Below, piece after piece: positions 35,146 through 47,600 of a stretch of DNA of 64,000 nt. A program made the position numbers and the translations under genes. The number at the start of each line of letters is the position of its first letter. Position 1 is the stretch's first letter. The DNA is from Stenopsyche tienmushanensis (lineage: Eukaryota > Arthropoda > Insecta > Trichoptera > Stenopsychidae), in contig WACJ01000077.1 of assembly GCA_008973525.1 (NCBI GenBank), forward strand, positions 496,001-560,000, in the 5' to 3' direction. The notes under the pieces are model-generated. The model had not been told where the DNA came from and ran no database searches. It saw only the letters and a program-made list of their open reading frames with translations.

Positions 35146-35787
35146 GTTAAGACTGTTCTGCAACTGCGATTTAATTCATTGAGAATGTTGCACTTGGTTG
35201 AAGGCTTTTTCGAAGTCTACAAATCAGATGCATTTGGATTTTCGATTTTTAAGTATCCCTAAAATAGTATTTGCATAAAAAATAATGTTTTAATATCGTT
35301 ATTGTCTATAGAATATATACATGGGAATATATTAAGAAGACTGTTATCCAGAATTGACATATTGGAACGGTTGATTTTCGAAAGCGAAACAATTTTTCCG
35401 TACATCGTATAATTTTGTATAATTTATTTATATTGGCAGGTTGTATATTTCACACAGACATCGTTACTCATACGACACTTATGATATTGAATCGAAAATG
35501 GAATCCATTATGGCTCTATTCGTACAATCGAACTGGCGTCGTTTGTAGTCTTATTTTTCTAAAGAAACACCATCAATTCATGTCTGCTTTTGGAATCGTG
35601 AGCGCAGTTATCCGTACATTTCGCGTTTATACATTGTGAACATGAAGATTGACTATTATTTTGCCTGTGAGGATTGAATGTGGAAATTGATCATGAAAAA
35701 CTGTCCACAATTATTACTATTGAATTTATGGTATTTTAGATTCAACACTCATTTTATCACAACGTAAATATGAACATAATCAAACAA

Positions 35788-36475
35788 CAGTGGCGTAACT
35801 ATTAATTGGTGAGCTTGGGCGACGCCTAGGGGCAGTAACTGTTTAATCTATGTATACATATATGTTTTTCAAATTGTTATAATAACCGGTGATGTATTTA
35901 CTACACCTCGACTCTAATAATGGCAATATCGATATGAAATATAATAGATACGGAGTTCAGAATTTTTGTATTCCTCCGTAGTATAATTACGAATCACATC
36001 AAAGTATTATAGTATATAAGTATTCATCTGCAGCGACGGAAAATATAATTTGTCGGGAAATCGGGAATTTTGCGAGTTTTAGTACGTGTCTCAGCAAAAA
36101 GTAATTTTATCAGTCACATTGATGGTGTTATACGAAAATGGGGGCTCACGCGGTCATCAACTCGAACTAGCATTTAAATATCTGATGACGATACCTCCAA
36201 CGAGTGTGGAGGCTGAGCGTGCATTTTCAGCAGTAAGATGCCTGTCTTCCAAAATCAGATCCACACTAAACGATGAAACACTCGATGCTCTAATGTTACT
36301 TCGGGCATATTTTCAAAATAATATTTGAATTTTTTAATGTTTTATTTATCTATTTTTGAATTGTATTTTTATCTTTTCTTAAATAAATAAAATTCTTTCG
36401 CCTTCAAATTATTTTTTATATTAAACAAATGGACCTAATAGTAATTTTTGATCAAATTTATCAATGATATTTCTT
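35788..36475 (+). mobile_element. hAT-family element (copy 3)
   Basis: Begins CAGTGGCGTAACTATTAATT, a hAT-like terminus, and runs through the same non-coding blocks as copies 1 and 2. It carries a better-preserved hAT dimerisation end at 36086-36328: YLMTIPPTSVEAERAFSAVR, LSSKIRSTLNDETLDAL, LLRAYFQNN. Most of the transposase is absent. The right border is not clear; similarity to copy 2 fades near 36475. Confidence 0.8.
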
Positions 36476-37108
36476 ACACTAATGAAAATCCATCGACTTC
36501 AAAAAATGGATATGGCACATTAAGTAGAAGAAAGCTCACAAATGAATAAATTATTATACAACTTTACTCGAACAATAAAAGGCGTAAGTATCCAATTTCC
36601 ATAACAAATGGTAATTTAATCACTTAATTATAGCCTTTAATTGAAGCTTTCCGTCTGAGTTTAGGATGTTTGATGTTCCTCTTTTAAACATGTCTCTTCA
36701 ACTATTTTTCGTTGAGCGTTTTACATTGTATGTTTACAATTTGTATGAGATGTCATTGCGTGTGCCTATATTTTAGATTTTCTATATATAGCCAATTCGA
36801 TAGTGAAATATCTAAAAATAACGCCAATATGAAAGTTTATTTCTTTATTAGTCATTGTGCTTAATTAATGCAATAACATAATAAAGATTGAAATAAATAT
36901 CGTAAACGTTTTATGACTATGGACGATCCTTGTGTGCAGGGTCGTTTCCTTGATAACGTACCTTCCTTGTTATTCCCTGTCTGTTGTTTTTCTTTCTGGT
37001 CCTCCAGGGTGGGCGGCCGCCCACCGCCACTGCCTGGCACGGCAACCCGCCCGGTATATTGATTATTTTTTACTCCTTGCACATTATTTCCTTTAGCAAT
37101 ATGATACC

Positions 37109-37450
37109 GTATCGATTGTGGCTTATATCTTACAAGGCGGACGAATCGACTTTACGCAGTGTACAATTGCAGCAAAGAGTGCACTGGAAGGGAAATTCTA
37201 TTCATGCTTTTTTTCTAATACATGTTTAGACAATACTGAAATTTGTATGAATCTGAGCGTATTATATAAAGCAAGCGCTTTTAATCTGTATGATGGCGTT
37301 GAATTTGGTCATGAACGTGTTGCACATTGTATGAATATGACTCATAGATATGTGTTTCCATTTTTGTTGCAAATTATTTTGGCCGATTGGTGTTCAGTAA
37401 CGAAACCCATGGAATTCACGTTTGATGAATATACAAGGCATATCCTGAAA
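37109..37450 (+). CDS. internal coding exon of an unrecognised gene
   Basis: A 114-codon frame lies between a good acceptor (ATTTCCTTTAG) and a strong donor (CTGAAA|GTAAGTG). It begins QYDTVSIVAYILQGGRIDFT and includes ACASALEG-like and Cys-rich stretches, then HERVAHCMNMTHRYVFPFLL and DEYTRHILK. Codon use and residue mix are clearly coding. I cannot assign a family. A possible preceding mini-exon is 37010-37050, between CTGGTCCTCCAG and |GTATATTG. A possible last exon is 38560-38650 (ending FIGQSFKL). The gene would lie just upstream of NAD synthetase on the same strand. Confidence 0.5.
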
Positions 37451-37529
37451 GTAAGTGTACTAATTTTTTAAAATATATTTTTAGAAAAAATGTATTTGAA
37501 AAAAATACAAGATATTGTTGATACACTTG

Positions 37530-37760
37530 TTAACTATTTTTCAACATAATCGCCATCCCGTTTCTGGTTTTGAATTTTTTGGCAAATGGGGAATTGGTGT
37601 GATACCACTTTGACGACTCTTTTTGACTCAGACGTGTAATGAGTCATCCACTTTTTATCTCCAGTCACAAAAGAGCTCAGAAAATCCTCACCTTCCGATT
37701 TCCAGTCGCCCAAGAAATTCGCGGGCGTTATTGACCCACTCGCACTTGGCGGGATTTCTT
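37530..37760 (-). mobile_element. mariner transposase fragment
   Basis: Minus strand, frame-shifted: NFLGDWKSEGEDFLSSFVTGD then KKWMTHYTSESKR, the region around the first catalytic Asp (VTGD) of SETMAR-type mariners. Only about 75 codons survive. Confidence 0.7.
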
Positions 37761-38050
37761 ACCGACATTTTTCACGCAACTGGATACTATAACGTTAATT
37801 TACGTACTACCGTGTTCCTGCTATGCTTGCTTTGTCAATTGACCCCATTCTACTACTCAGTATGGCCAACCCTTAAAAAACAAAAAAATACAACCCGTTA
37901 TTGTCACAGTACACTTACTTTCGGGATATGCCTCGTATATAGGGTATTGGCCCAGAACTAAATAGCTATTGTTAAAATTCTGAATTGGTAACACTTTGTC
38001 TGTATGTATATATTTTTGTTAGTCACGTTGATTTTTGAATTTTATAATTG

Positions 38051-38290
38051 AGAAATTCATCAACTAACAAGTGCTACGCTTCTAAAAGCACTCGGTTGTA
38101 CTAAAATCAATGTTAAAAGGAAATGCTGAATTATTTATATTCAATTACTAAAACAAAGCTTGCCTTCATCTGCCTATTTATGTCTGCTGCTGAGAAGCTG
38201 AATATTAATAATTTAGCATTTCCTTGAACATTGATTTTAGTACAACCAAATGCTTTCAGAAGCAAAGCATTTAGTAGTTGATGAATTTCT
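38051..38290. repeat. 240-bp foldback element
   Basis: Arms of about 90 bp are inverted copies: AGAAATTCATCAACTA at the left end matches TAGTTGATGAATTTCT at the right end exactly. Inner blocks GTACTAAAATCAATGTT and AACATTGATTTTAGTAC, and GGAAATGCTGAATTA and TAATTTAGCATTTCC, also pair. The loop is about 60 bp. It lies 480 bp upstream of the NAD synthetase start. Confidence 0.75.
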
Positions 38291-38773
38291 GTAACACACA
38301 ATCCAAATGTGTGATTTTCTTCAGCAGTCTTTTGCGAAAAAAGATAAATTTTTAATCAGGGAATATATAAAATTTAATAGAAAACGTTATCACAAGTGTA
38401 TAACTTTATCAGAGTTGACAATCTGTTAGTATTAACCTATCAGCTATTTCAAATAATCTAGTTCAATAACTCCCATTTGTTAGTTGCTATAGTTACACCA
38501 CCAAATCTATAAACTGTTTTCATTGAATTTATATAACCACTACTCTCCATATAAGTATGTTATATTAATCTGCATTATTCTCCCTCGAAATGGGGTCGTT
38601 ATACATTCATATTGAATTCATGGTTCATTGGGCAATCTTTCAAGCTGTAAATCCCGTTTTTGCAGCCATAAAGACGTGTAAATCTATGTAATCGAGACAT
38701 ATTAATATTGAATTGTATTATTCCAGTGGAAGCCGTGCAGCCAGTTGAAGAACCCGACATAAAAAGAGTCAAA

Positions 38774-41700
38774 ATGGGTAGAAAAGTGACGGTTGCAGTA
38801 TGCACTCTCAATCAGTGGGCCATGGACTTTGAAGGTAACAAAAATCGAATCATTCAATCCATCAAAGAGGCATCCGAGCTCGGTGCCAAATATCGAACCG
38901 GGCCCGAACTAGAAGTATGGTAAGTCTGAACATATATAAGTTGAATTAAAAACAATTTGAATAATCGTTAATGTGAGCGTGCATGAATATTTTTCAGCGG
39001 GTACAGTTGCGAAGATCATTTCCACGAGCCAGATACATTTCTTCATAGTTGGCAAGTGCTCCTCGAAGTTATGAATTCGCCCGTCTGCAGAGATATTCTC
39101 ATCGATCTCGGAATGCCTGTACAACATAAGAATGTTTCGTACAATTGTCGTGTGGCTTTTTTAAACAAAAAAATAATCTTAATCAGACCAAAAATGGCGT
39201 TGTGCGAAGACGGCAACTATAGAGAAACCAGATGGTTTTCTCCTTGGAGAAAAGTAAGTCGCGTTCAAATTTATTGTTGAAATAAAAAACATGCTTTTGA
39301 TAATATGGACGTTTATTCAGGAGCGTGAAACGGAAGAATATTATTTACCCAGAATGATAGCTAATGTTACCGGGCAAACTACAGTACCATTCGGCGAAGC
39401 CGTAATTTCAACGAGGGATACGTGTATCGGCTTTGAAATATGCGAAGAATTATGGAATCCCAGCAGGTTTTATAAATTATAAATAAATTTCACACAATTC
39501 AATTAATATGATTTACAGAGATGTATATTTAAATTTATAGTCGTCACATTCCCATGAGTTTGGATGGCGTTGAAATCATTTCTAACGGCTCTGGAAGCTA
39601 CATGGAGTTGAGAAAAGCATTTATTACCGTCGATTTGGTAAAAAGTGCCACTTTCAAAAGTGGCGGAGCGTATCTTTTCAGTAATCTGCGAGGATGTGAT
39701 GGTCAAAGAGTGTATTTTAATGGTTGTTCGTGTATTGGAATTAATGGAAGCATCGTCGGAAGAACGCAACAATACTCTTTGATAGATGTTGTATGTGATA
39801 AAATTGGTGTTTAAATGATTATCGTGTGCTATATGTAAACATTTATTGATGATCTTGATTTTAGGAAGTTATTGCTTCGACGATAGACCTTGAAGATATC
39901 CGATCGTATAGATCCAACATTCGATCCAGAAGCCATCTAGCAGCATCTAGTCCAGCTTTCCCGAGAATATTTGTAGATTTTGCTTTGTCTAACGATAATG
40001 ATATCAGTGTTCCAAGTTGTCAACCAATCGAATGGGTCTATCATACACCGGAAGAAGAAATTTCCTTAGGTTTTGATTATTGTCTACTGAAATAAAGACA
40101 TTTATTAAAAAAAATACATCTTCATGAATTAATTTTATTCAATACTTGTATCAACTATTGATTGTAGGACCTGCTTGTTGGCTGTGGGATTACTTAAGGC
40201 GATCTGGTCAAGGTGGATTCTTTTTACCGCTTAGCGGAGGCATAGATTCTGCTAGTGTTGCTTGTATAGTTTTTTCGATGTGCACTCTAGTGTGTGATTC
40301 TATACAAAAAGGAGGTACAACCCGATTTATTTTATACAAACATATCGACAAGATATTAATAATAATATTTTTTTAATATTTCAGAAACTCAAGTCCTCAG
40401 TGATATTCGTAAAATAATGTGCCAGTCTGATTATACACCGACGGATCCTATGGAACTCTGCAATAGATTGTTGGTCACTTGTTATATGTCGACGGAAAAT
40501 TCCAGCCATGAAACCAAACAGAGAGCTGTTCAGGTTGAAATATTTTTTTGTAATTTAAAAATATAGCAACCTGAATTAGAATTAGAAAGCTCCCAGCCAC
40601 GTTTACAGATGCTTGATAACTACTTAAAATACAATTTTTTATATATAATTATCTTTTTCAGTTGGCCAATCAAATCGGTAGCTATCATTTTTCAGTCGCC
40701 ATTGATGTAGCCGTAAGTGCAGTATTGGGAATATTTACATCTGTTACTAGTCTTGTGCCTAAATTTAGGAGCAAAGGAGGATGCCCCAGGCAAAATTTGG
40801 CTCTTCAGAATATACAAGTATAACGGTTACATGATCATAGGTATATTTTATTGTTTGGTAAGTCTAATTTATGTTTATATCATTATAGGCACGACTCAGG
40901 ATGGTTATTTCTTATTTATTTGCCCAGTTGATGTTGTGGGTACGCGGTCGTCCGGGAGGCTTACTAGTTTTAGGATCTGCTAACGTTGATGAAGCTCTCA
41001 GAGGATATATGACTAAATATGACTGTTCAAGTGCAGACGTCAATCCTATCGGTGGTATTTCTAAAACCGATCTGAGAACATTTTTAGATTACGCCAGAAG
41101 CAGGTTGTTAAAATGAGTATTTAATTGAGATGTATGTAATTTTAATAATGCATGTTACGTTTTAAAATGATGTGTTTTTAGATTTTTCTTGCCGGCAATA
41201 ACGGAAATAATGCAAGCACCTCCGACTGCCGAATTGGAACCATTAAACGAAGGTCAACTGGCGCAAACTGATGAACAAGATATGGGTATGACATACGCTG
41301 AGCTATCGAATTTTGGACGTCTCCGTAAAATGGAACACTGTGGTCCTTATAGTATGTTCTGTAAGCTTATTCACACTTGGGGACATAAATGTACTCCGAA
41401 AGAAGTAAGTTGAATTTTTTGAATCGGATCTTTCATATATACAATAATAAAATAATGCATGAGGCAAGTAGGTTTTATGTATTTCTATTTGTTTTTAATT
41501 TATAAAAATAAATTATTAGCGCTAAAAGATTACGCTGTGTTTGCATAATATATAATATAATAGACAAGCTACTGGTCTAGTGGTTGCTTTCATACTACAT
41601 ATAGACACAATAAATGCGACACGGCGCATTTCTATGATAATAGATTGTCAATCTAAATAAATGTCGGAAAGAGCAAGGTCAGGAGAATAATGTGGATGCG

Positions 41701-42660
41701 GAATCGTTTGCCAATCGAGTTCCTTTAATTGGTTTTCAGTCATTTTTGATTTATGAGGTTGCGCATTAACATGTTGCTAAATAATTTGTCAACGGTTGAC
41801 TACACCTGGTCTCTTCGTGCTCATTGCTACTTTTAATCTCATCAGTAATGTCATGCGGTATCCGCACCCCTGTTTTATGGTCGTTCCTATTTTTTTCAAG
41901 TATATTTGAATACTTTTCTGGAAGTATCCAAGCTTGTCTGTAAATTCTCGTATAGTCTATGTTAGATTTAATTCAATTTCAGCCCGCAGGATATCGTCAT
42001 CCACTTTAACCTCTCTCTCACTTCGGACCTTATTTTCTAAATTAAAATTTTCACTTTTAAATTGTTTAAACCATCTCTGGCATTGAAAAACAGTTAGAGA
42101 TTCTCTGAGTGTATCACAAATATTTTTAGTTGAAGTTGTTGCATTAATTTTTTGAAGATTTTGTCTATCGTCATCCACTTTAATCTTTCTATATAATATT
42201 TTTTTAGGTTGCTGTGAAAGTCAAACATTTCTTTAGATGTTATGCAATCAATAGGCATAAAATGACCGTCTTGACACCGTCATATCATGCTGAAAGTTAT
42301 AGCCCTGATGACAACAGATTTGATCACAGACCTTTTCTTTATATTGTACATTGGACATGGCAATTTAAAGAAATTGACAATGCAGTTAGTGATTTTGTTT
42401 TAAATTTAAAATCTTAATGGATTTTATGTAATGAGATTTTTGATGACAAAAATAATCTTATTATAACATAATTTTAGGTCGCCATTTTAAGCAAAGAGAA
42501 CAAGTCAACTATTCAAGATAAAAATACAGGAAGGCAGTCACCGTCGATTCAAGTACTTACCAAAGTATCCAATACGAGCGTAACTAATCTTAATAATGCT
42601 TCGGGCGTTACATCTGTGTCGTATGCAAAGAACACAAACAGAAAAGGGGTGCTAATATAA
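38774..42660 (+). CDS. NADSYN1: glutamine-dependent NAD(+) synthetase, 12 exons
   Basis: Exons: 38774-38919, 38998-39253, 39321-39466, 39541-39790, 39865-40069, 40168-40314, 40385-40533, 40662-40817, 40889-41103, 41182-41404, 42208-42384, 42478-42660; 750 residues. It makes NAD+ from nicotinate adenine dinucleotide, with ammonia from glutamine, in the cytosol. The N-terminal nitrilase-type glutaminase has its triad E45, K114 and C175 (in FEICEE). The synthetase domain has the ATP-binding PP-loop SGGIDS (357-362), [29 protein letters not shown] and the C-terminal [11 protein letters not shown] block. The start MGRKVTVAV is the family N-terminus, and an acceptor (TTATTCCAG) 5' of it suggests a 5'UTR intron. 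If the last donor is not used, the frame ends 11 codons later at 42417, giving a shorter C-terminus. Intron 10 carries a mariner remnant. Confidence 0.95.
41640..42195 (-). mobile_element. internally deleted mariner in NADSYN1 intron 10
   Basis: Minus strand. The N-terminal DNA-binding part is visible at 42178-41957 ([34 protein letters not shown]), followed by a second helix-turn-helix block with a stop. Then comes a jump to the second catalytic block, [21 protein letters not shown] and [16 protein letters not shown] (about 41785-41650). The segment with the first catalytic Asp is deleted. Confidence 0.85.
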
Positions 42661-43244
42661 AATATGGAAGATGATTTTTTACAAAATCTTGAGTTGAATT
42701 TTTGTTTTTGTTCAAATATTTAGATTTTAATGTTAGCACATATATATGTATCATGTGATATGAATAATTCTCAAATTAAAATTGCAATGTTATTGGTCAG
42801 TTCAATGTGAGCATTGAACGAGGCACTTATTTTGTAAGATCAACTTGATGTTTTAAAAAAAAAACTAGTTATTACCTTTTTAATTCAACCTAATATCTAA
42901 TTAGTGTTAGTTAAAATACATATTATTATATTAAAAACAGCTAGATAATACAATAATATTGCATCTCTAAGATTCCATTTTTATAAAACATTTTGTAATA
43001 TATATAATTTTTTAAACGGGCACAAATTTTATTGGTGCTGAATGTAATAAGTTAACACTATCTTAATAAAAATATTTTAAACAAAGACGCTGGATTTTCA
43101 ATTTGTATAAAATTCAAACTATTACTTTACATATTTTCTTGTATTATGAGAAATTTAAAAAGAAAACACTGACTTACAAAGGCTTTTTAAATGATCCACG
43201 TGTTGATCTTCAAAAGTGAGAATCAAAAAAAATCAACTGTCAAG
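42661..43244. other. AT-rich spacer, 3' flank of NADSYN1
   Basis: No gene or repeat end is visible. It must hold the NADSYN1 3'UTR; several candidate poly-A signals occur in the A/T runs and none stands out. Confidence 0.45.
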
Positions 43245-43430
43245 CAATCTATGTATATAAAAATCAATGTTTGTTTGTTTGTTCCGTATACATTCCCATA
43301 CCATTCATCCGATTGCGATGAAACTTTGGCGAATTTTTGTGTGTATACTTGTAAAATCTATTGAATTAGTACAACCAATGTGTGGGATTTATTTTGTGAG
43401 ATTAACATCTAGTTTTCAAAGTCATAGCTA
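43245..43430 (+). mobile_element. Helitron 5'-end fragment
   Basis: TCTATGTATATAAAAATCAA, TTTGTTTGTTTGTTCCG and CCATACCATTCATCCGATTG match the 5' end of the Helitron at 6958. No CTRR 3' terminus follows, so it is truncated. Confidence 0.6.
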
Positions 43431-43439
43431 GGCGGCGCA

Positions 43440-43680
43440 TGAGTCAGATTAACAAACATTTTTTCGTTTTTTATAAATTTTATCAAAGCGTTACTTTCGC
43501 TATCAAATTATTTGTGCTATATTATAAAAAGATTGAAATCCGATGGAGCGATGTCTGGAGAATAAGGAGGATGTCGAATTGTCTTCCACCCAACCCCGCC
43601 CAAAGGCTAGTGTTAACAAAATTCGATCCACACTTCAAAAAGGTCCGCCATTCCTGCCATACAGTATCAACTATTTTTTA
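43440..43680 (-). mobile_element. mariner transposase C-terminal remnant
   Basis: Minus strand around 43600-43520 reads RHPPYSPDIAPSDFNLFI, the signature after the second catalytic Asp of mariners. Flanking frames are broken. Confidence 0.7.
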
Positions 43681-44140
43681 AAGCACTCTTAAAGAAAATA
43701 AAACAACAGTTACACGACACAGCTAGGCTTTTATTTATATAAACTCTTTTAATATATTACTGAACAAAAAAATAACAATAAATATGGATAATTTTTTTTT
43801 TTTGATAATAAATAAAGTTTTAAAACAAATAATAAACATCTTTCTTTGCTAGAGTACAGTAAAAATAAAAAAAAAACTTTCTGCAAATTCGTAGAATGTA
43901 CAAGATACAATGCAAAAATGTATTTTAAAAAAACTCAAGTCAAAAATGTGTAATTATGGCAAGACACGTTTTTACTACTTTTATTAACACATTCCACGCA
44001 GAGAAAGCGCCTAGCGTGTTATTTACATTTATATCAAGTATTTCAAACTATGTTAAAAAATGAGGATGCATACTATTTTCCGTGGCTATAAATTTATAAT
44101 AAACTATATACATAATATATTGAAACATTTTGAAACACAC

Positions 44141-44544
44141 GGCGACTCCTAAATAATATTTTAAAAAATTGAAAAAAATACTGAAATAGTTTTTTAAGGT
44201 GGAAAAGGAAGGTTGACCGGTTGAATAGTCTAAAAATATTTTTTTGACCCAAATAAGGACCACCCTAATATACATCCCTAAATTGTATTATGTTTAAAGA
44301 AAATCTCACATCGGGGAATGCATGATAATTTTTTGCATGCATGGCGACTCCTAAATAATATTTTAAAAAATTGAAAAAAATACTGAAATAGTTTTTTAAG
44401 GTGGAAAAGGAAGGTTGACCGGTTGAATAGTCTAAAAATATTTTTTTGACCCAAATAAGGACCACCCTAATATACATCCCTAAATTGTATTATGTTTAAA
44501 GAAAATCTCACATCGGGGAATGCATGATAATTTGTTGCATGCGT
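44141..44544. repeat. 202-bp unit duplicated in tandem
   Basis: 44141-44342 and 44343-44544 are near-identical direct copies. Both begin GGCGACTCCTAAATAATATT, contain GGAAGGTTGACCGGTTGAAT and end with a GCATGC-type stretch. The two minus-strand frames starting MYIRVVLIW (44275 and 44477) are the same sequence read twice. High identity implies a recent duplication or an assembly artefact. Confidence 0.9.
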
Positions 44545-44635
44545 GGGATAGTATGTTTCATATGAGAGATTTACAATCGAAACATGGACGTATAATAAAC
44601 AAATTATAATTAATGCAAGAATTTACATAGTCCTT

Positions 44636-47600
44636 TTATTTAGCTGCTTCAATCTGATCTTTAAATTTTTGAGTAACCATAATATGCAGCAATTCGTTGG
44701 AATCGTTTTTGGTCGTTTGTATAGATCCATTCTGCTTTAGTTCTAAAAAAAGAAAACAATCTTATGTAATGCCAGTCGACGATGTTATATTTGTTAATGT
44801 AAATATTTTTGCTGCTTACTTAGGATGTTGAAAAACACCTTTGAAGCAACCATACGCTCAGATATATTGCACGATGGATCGTAATATCTTTTAATTAATA
44901 TTTTCATTGTTAATGGAGTTTGATTTTCTTCCATTTCATATTTCAAGATCTTTTTCATCAGCGGTTTACACTCCCATTCCTCACTACAAATAAAATGATA
45001 TATTATAACACAACCTGATTAAAATGCAATAGTATAGGAACACTGCCTTATTTTAAAAATGAATAAGACATACAGTATAGAAGATATCAGTTTAATTGTT
45101 TTTTCCGTTACAGAGAGTCTTTTAAATGTAACTATCATTTTACCTCAAATAATTTGTTCTAGCTTGACAGCTACTATTGAATGTATCGCCCAGTGAAACC
45201 GGTGTCCGCTCTGAGCTCATTGGTGTACACACATCACTTGTATTAATAAGGGTCTTATTGACGTTTGAATCACTGATATTGGGTTCTATATCATCAGGCA
45301 GATGTAGATTTTCAAGTAAACCAGTTGAAATCTGGGTTTCGGTATTGTTTGTATTTTCAACAGGACGTAATGTTGCCGCAGGACATACAATAGGCATAAC
45401 GTTCAAGTTAGAACTATCCATCGGCGGTAAGAGCGTATTCCTTGTTGAATGTTCTTTTTCTGCTCTTGCTTCCTGCAATTTAAAATGATTAATAATAATG
45501 TATTTTTGTAACAAGACATTATTGTATCAATGTGTCGTTGAGAGTACTAACTTCAAAAGTTTTCGAAGCATTTTTCTCCCTAGTCAACGGCTTAACAATC
45601 TTTGTTGAAGCATTTGCTTGAAACAAATTTAACAATCTCTTTCCCATATTGGATGCGGGATGTAAAAAAAGATAGCCAACGGCCTTCTTTCTTCTTCTGA
45701 TTGATAGGGAAATATCGTCTTCAGGTTTCTTGACATGCAAAAAAAGTTATATTCACAACAATTAAAAATGCATTTACACTCATGTTAGGAATAAACATTA
45801 AATTAATTGTGCTTTACGCTCTAATTCACAAGGCCTCACAGAGAAAATTCAAAGGGCGACTAAGATAAGGAATAAAAGACATGTAAAAATAAAAGAAACA
45901 AGATATTTAAAATAGCAAAAAAGAATATTCATTTAAAAATATTGAAAATTTGAATTATTCAATTAATTCATATTGAAAAAACATAAGCATCTTCTATTTC
46001 CTACCAAGTTCTAAATTTTGTTTAATAATATTCTATCGCCCTCAGAAAAATAAAGTTAATCAGACATTGAATGTCTCATCTTCCTTCTACCATAACTGAC
46101 ATTCTTCCCGTTTATTTTAAATTATAACCAAATATAAACATCAAGAAATATCAGGCACGGGCCTACGGTAAATGATAATATAGAAATATTAACCTCGCAT
46201 CTTAAGGGGGCGAAAACTTCCATGTTTTTCAACATCTCTGCGGAGCTCAACTTCTTTTCTCCCACAGTGGGCTGAAAAAAAAATCAATTTAAGAATAATT
46301 TCGAAAATATTCACACAATGATGCATTATTCTAATTCTAATTAAGACTATAGTGCAGTATACAATAAATGGTCTCTTTGGGTGGCTCCTTCGGCCCTATA
46401 AGCCCTGGCCACCAACAACGCTTGCCGCAATTTTTGTTCGTCCTGGGCCTCCTCACTCCCAATTTCCCAGGCCCAGACGTGTGGCGTCTTTATTGACCTG
46501 ATCAGCCCAGCGTAGCCGAGGTATTTCGATTGCCATATTGAATCCTGGAGGTTATTTCATTGCACGTCAAGCTCTTCTCCGTGAGGATAGATCCTAGATA
46601 TTTAAAATCCTGGACCCTTTCGATATATTTTTTATTGACACTCACAGAGGTACAACCTCCAGTATTCACTCTTGAACCCGTCATTTACCTGTATAGGAGT
46701 ACTATCGGAAATATCCGTTTTGACCTTCACTATTCAGAAAGAGCTCTCTTGTGCATTGAGGCTCCGAGGCGGACAGAGAAAGAGAGAACTTAGCGCAGTT
46801 CGGGAGACTCCAACAGGGCACTAGTGGAGCAAATTATACCAACAGATCTGGACACACACATCCTCGACAACCTCACCAGTTTACTCGGGATTCCCATCAA
46901 CATCCCTCCAAAATTTTCCCTAGTTGACACTGTCGTAAGCAAATTATACAAACAATATTAAAATATATATTATGTTACATATTAAGAATTTACCTGTCTT
47001 TTTCTTTTTCTTATCTGCCTATTTAAATTAGTGGTATCCTCCAAAGGCAGTAATTCTGGCAGATCAATTTCTTCGTCATTTCTAAAGCGCATGCACAAAT
47101 AGAAATTTTATTAATTTTTAGGATTGTCAAAATTATATCTTGGTATGACTATAGAACTTATCTAATATATAAAATAAGATGTTAAGATTAACAATTTAAA
47201 GTATATGAACTATATTAAATGAATACTCCCTGTATAATGCTAATTCTTGATAACACTTATGTGAGTATGGTAATTTTTATAAAATTTTGGGATATTAGAG
47301 CATAATACTCATCATATTTTTATAATTAATAGGATATACTTGGTAGGAATAAGACTAACGGAGGTCCAAGGAACGAGAAGGCGTTTGCAGGAATTATAAC
47401 ATCTAAAACATCACAATGATTTGTTAGTCGATAAGTTGAAGATAGAAAGTCAATGGAGAATACTTTAAAATTCCGTTCATTTGAAATTCAAAATTCTTTA
47501 TAAATAAAAGATTTTCATGCATGTTGTCAAATATTTATCACATGTTCTTTTGAATTTCAAACGAACAGAGTCACATTATTTATATTTACGCTAATATCGA

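Noticed and set aside
36861..37082. Minus-strand frame with a PGSGGGRPPTLEDQKE stretch
   Set aside because: No start, splice or family support; overlaps a possible plus-strand mini-exon.
41560..41600. CTGGTCTAGTGGTTGCTTTC, like a tRNA A-box region
   Set aside because: No B box follows; it is a short tRNA-like stretch inside NADSYN1 intron 10.
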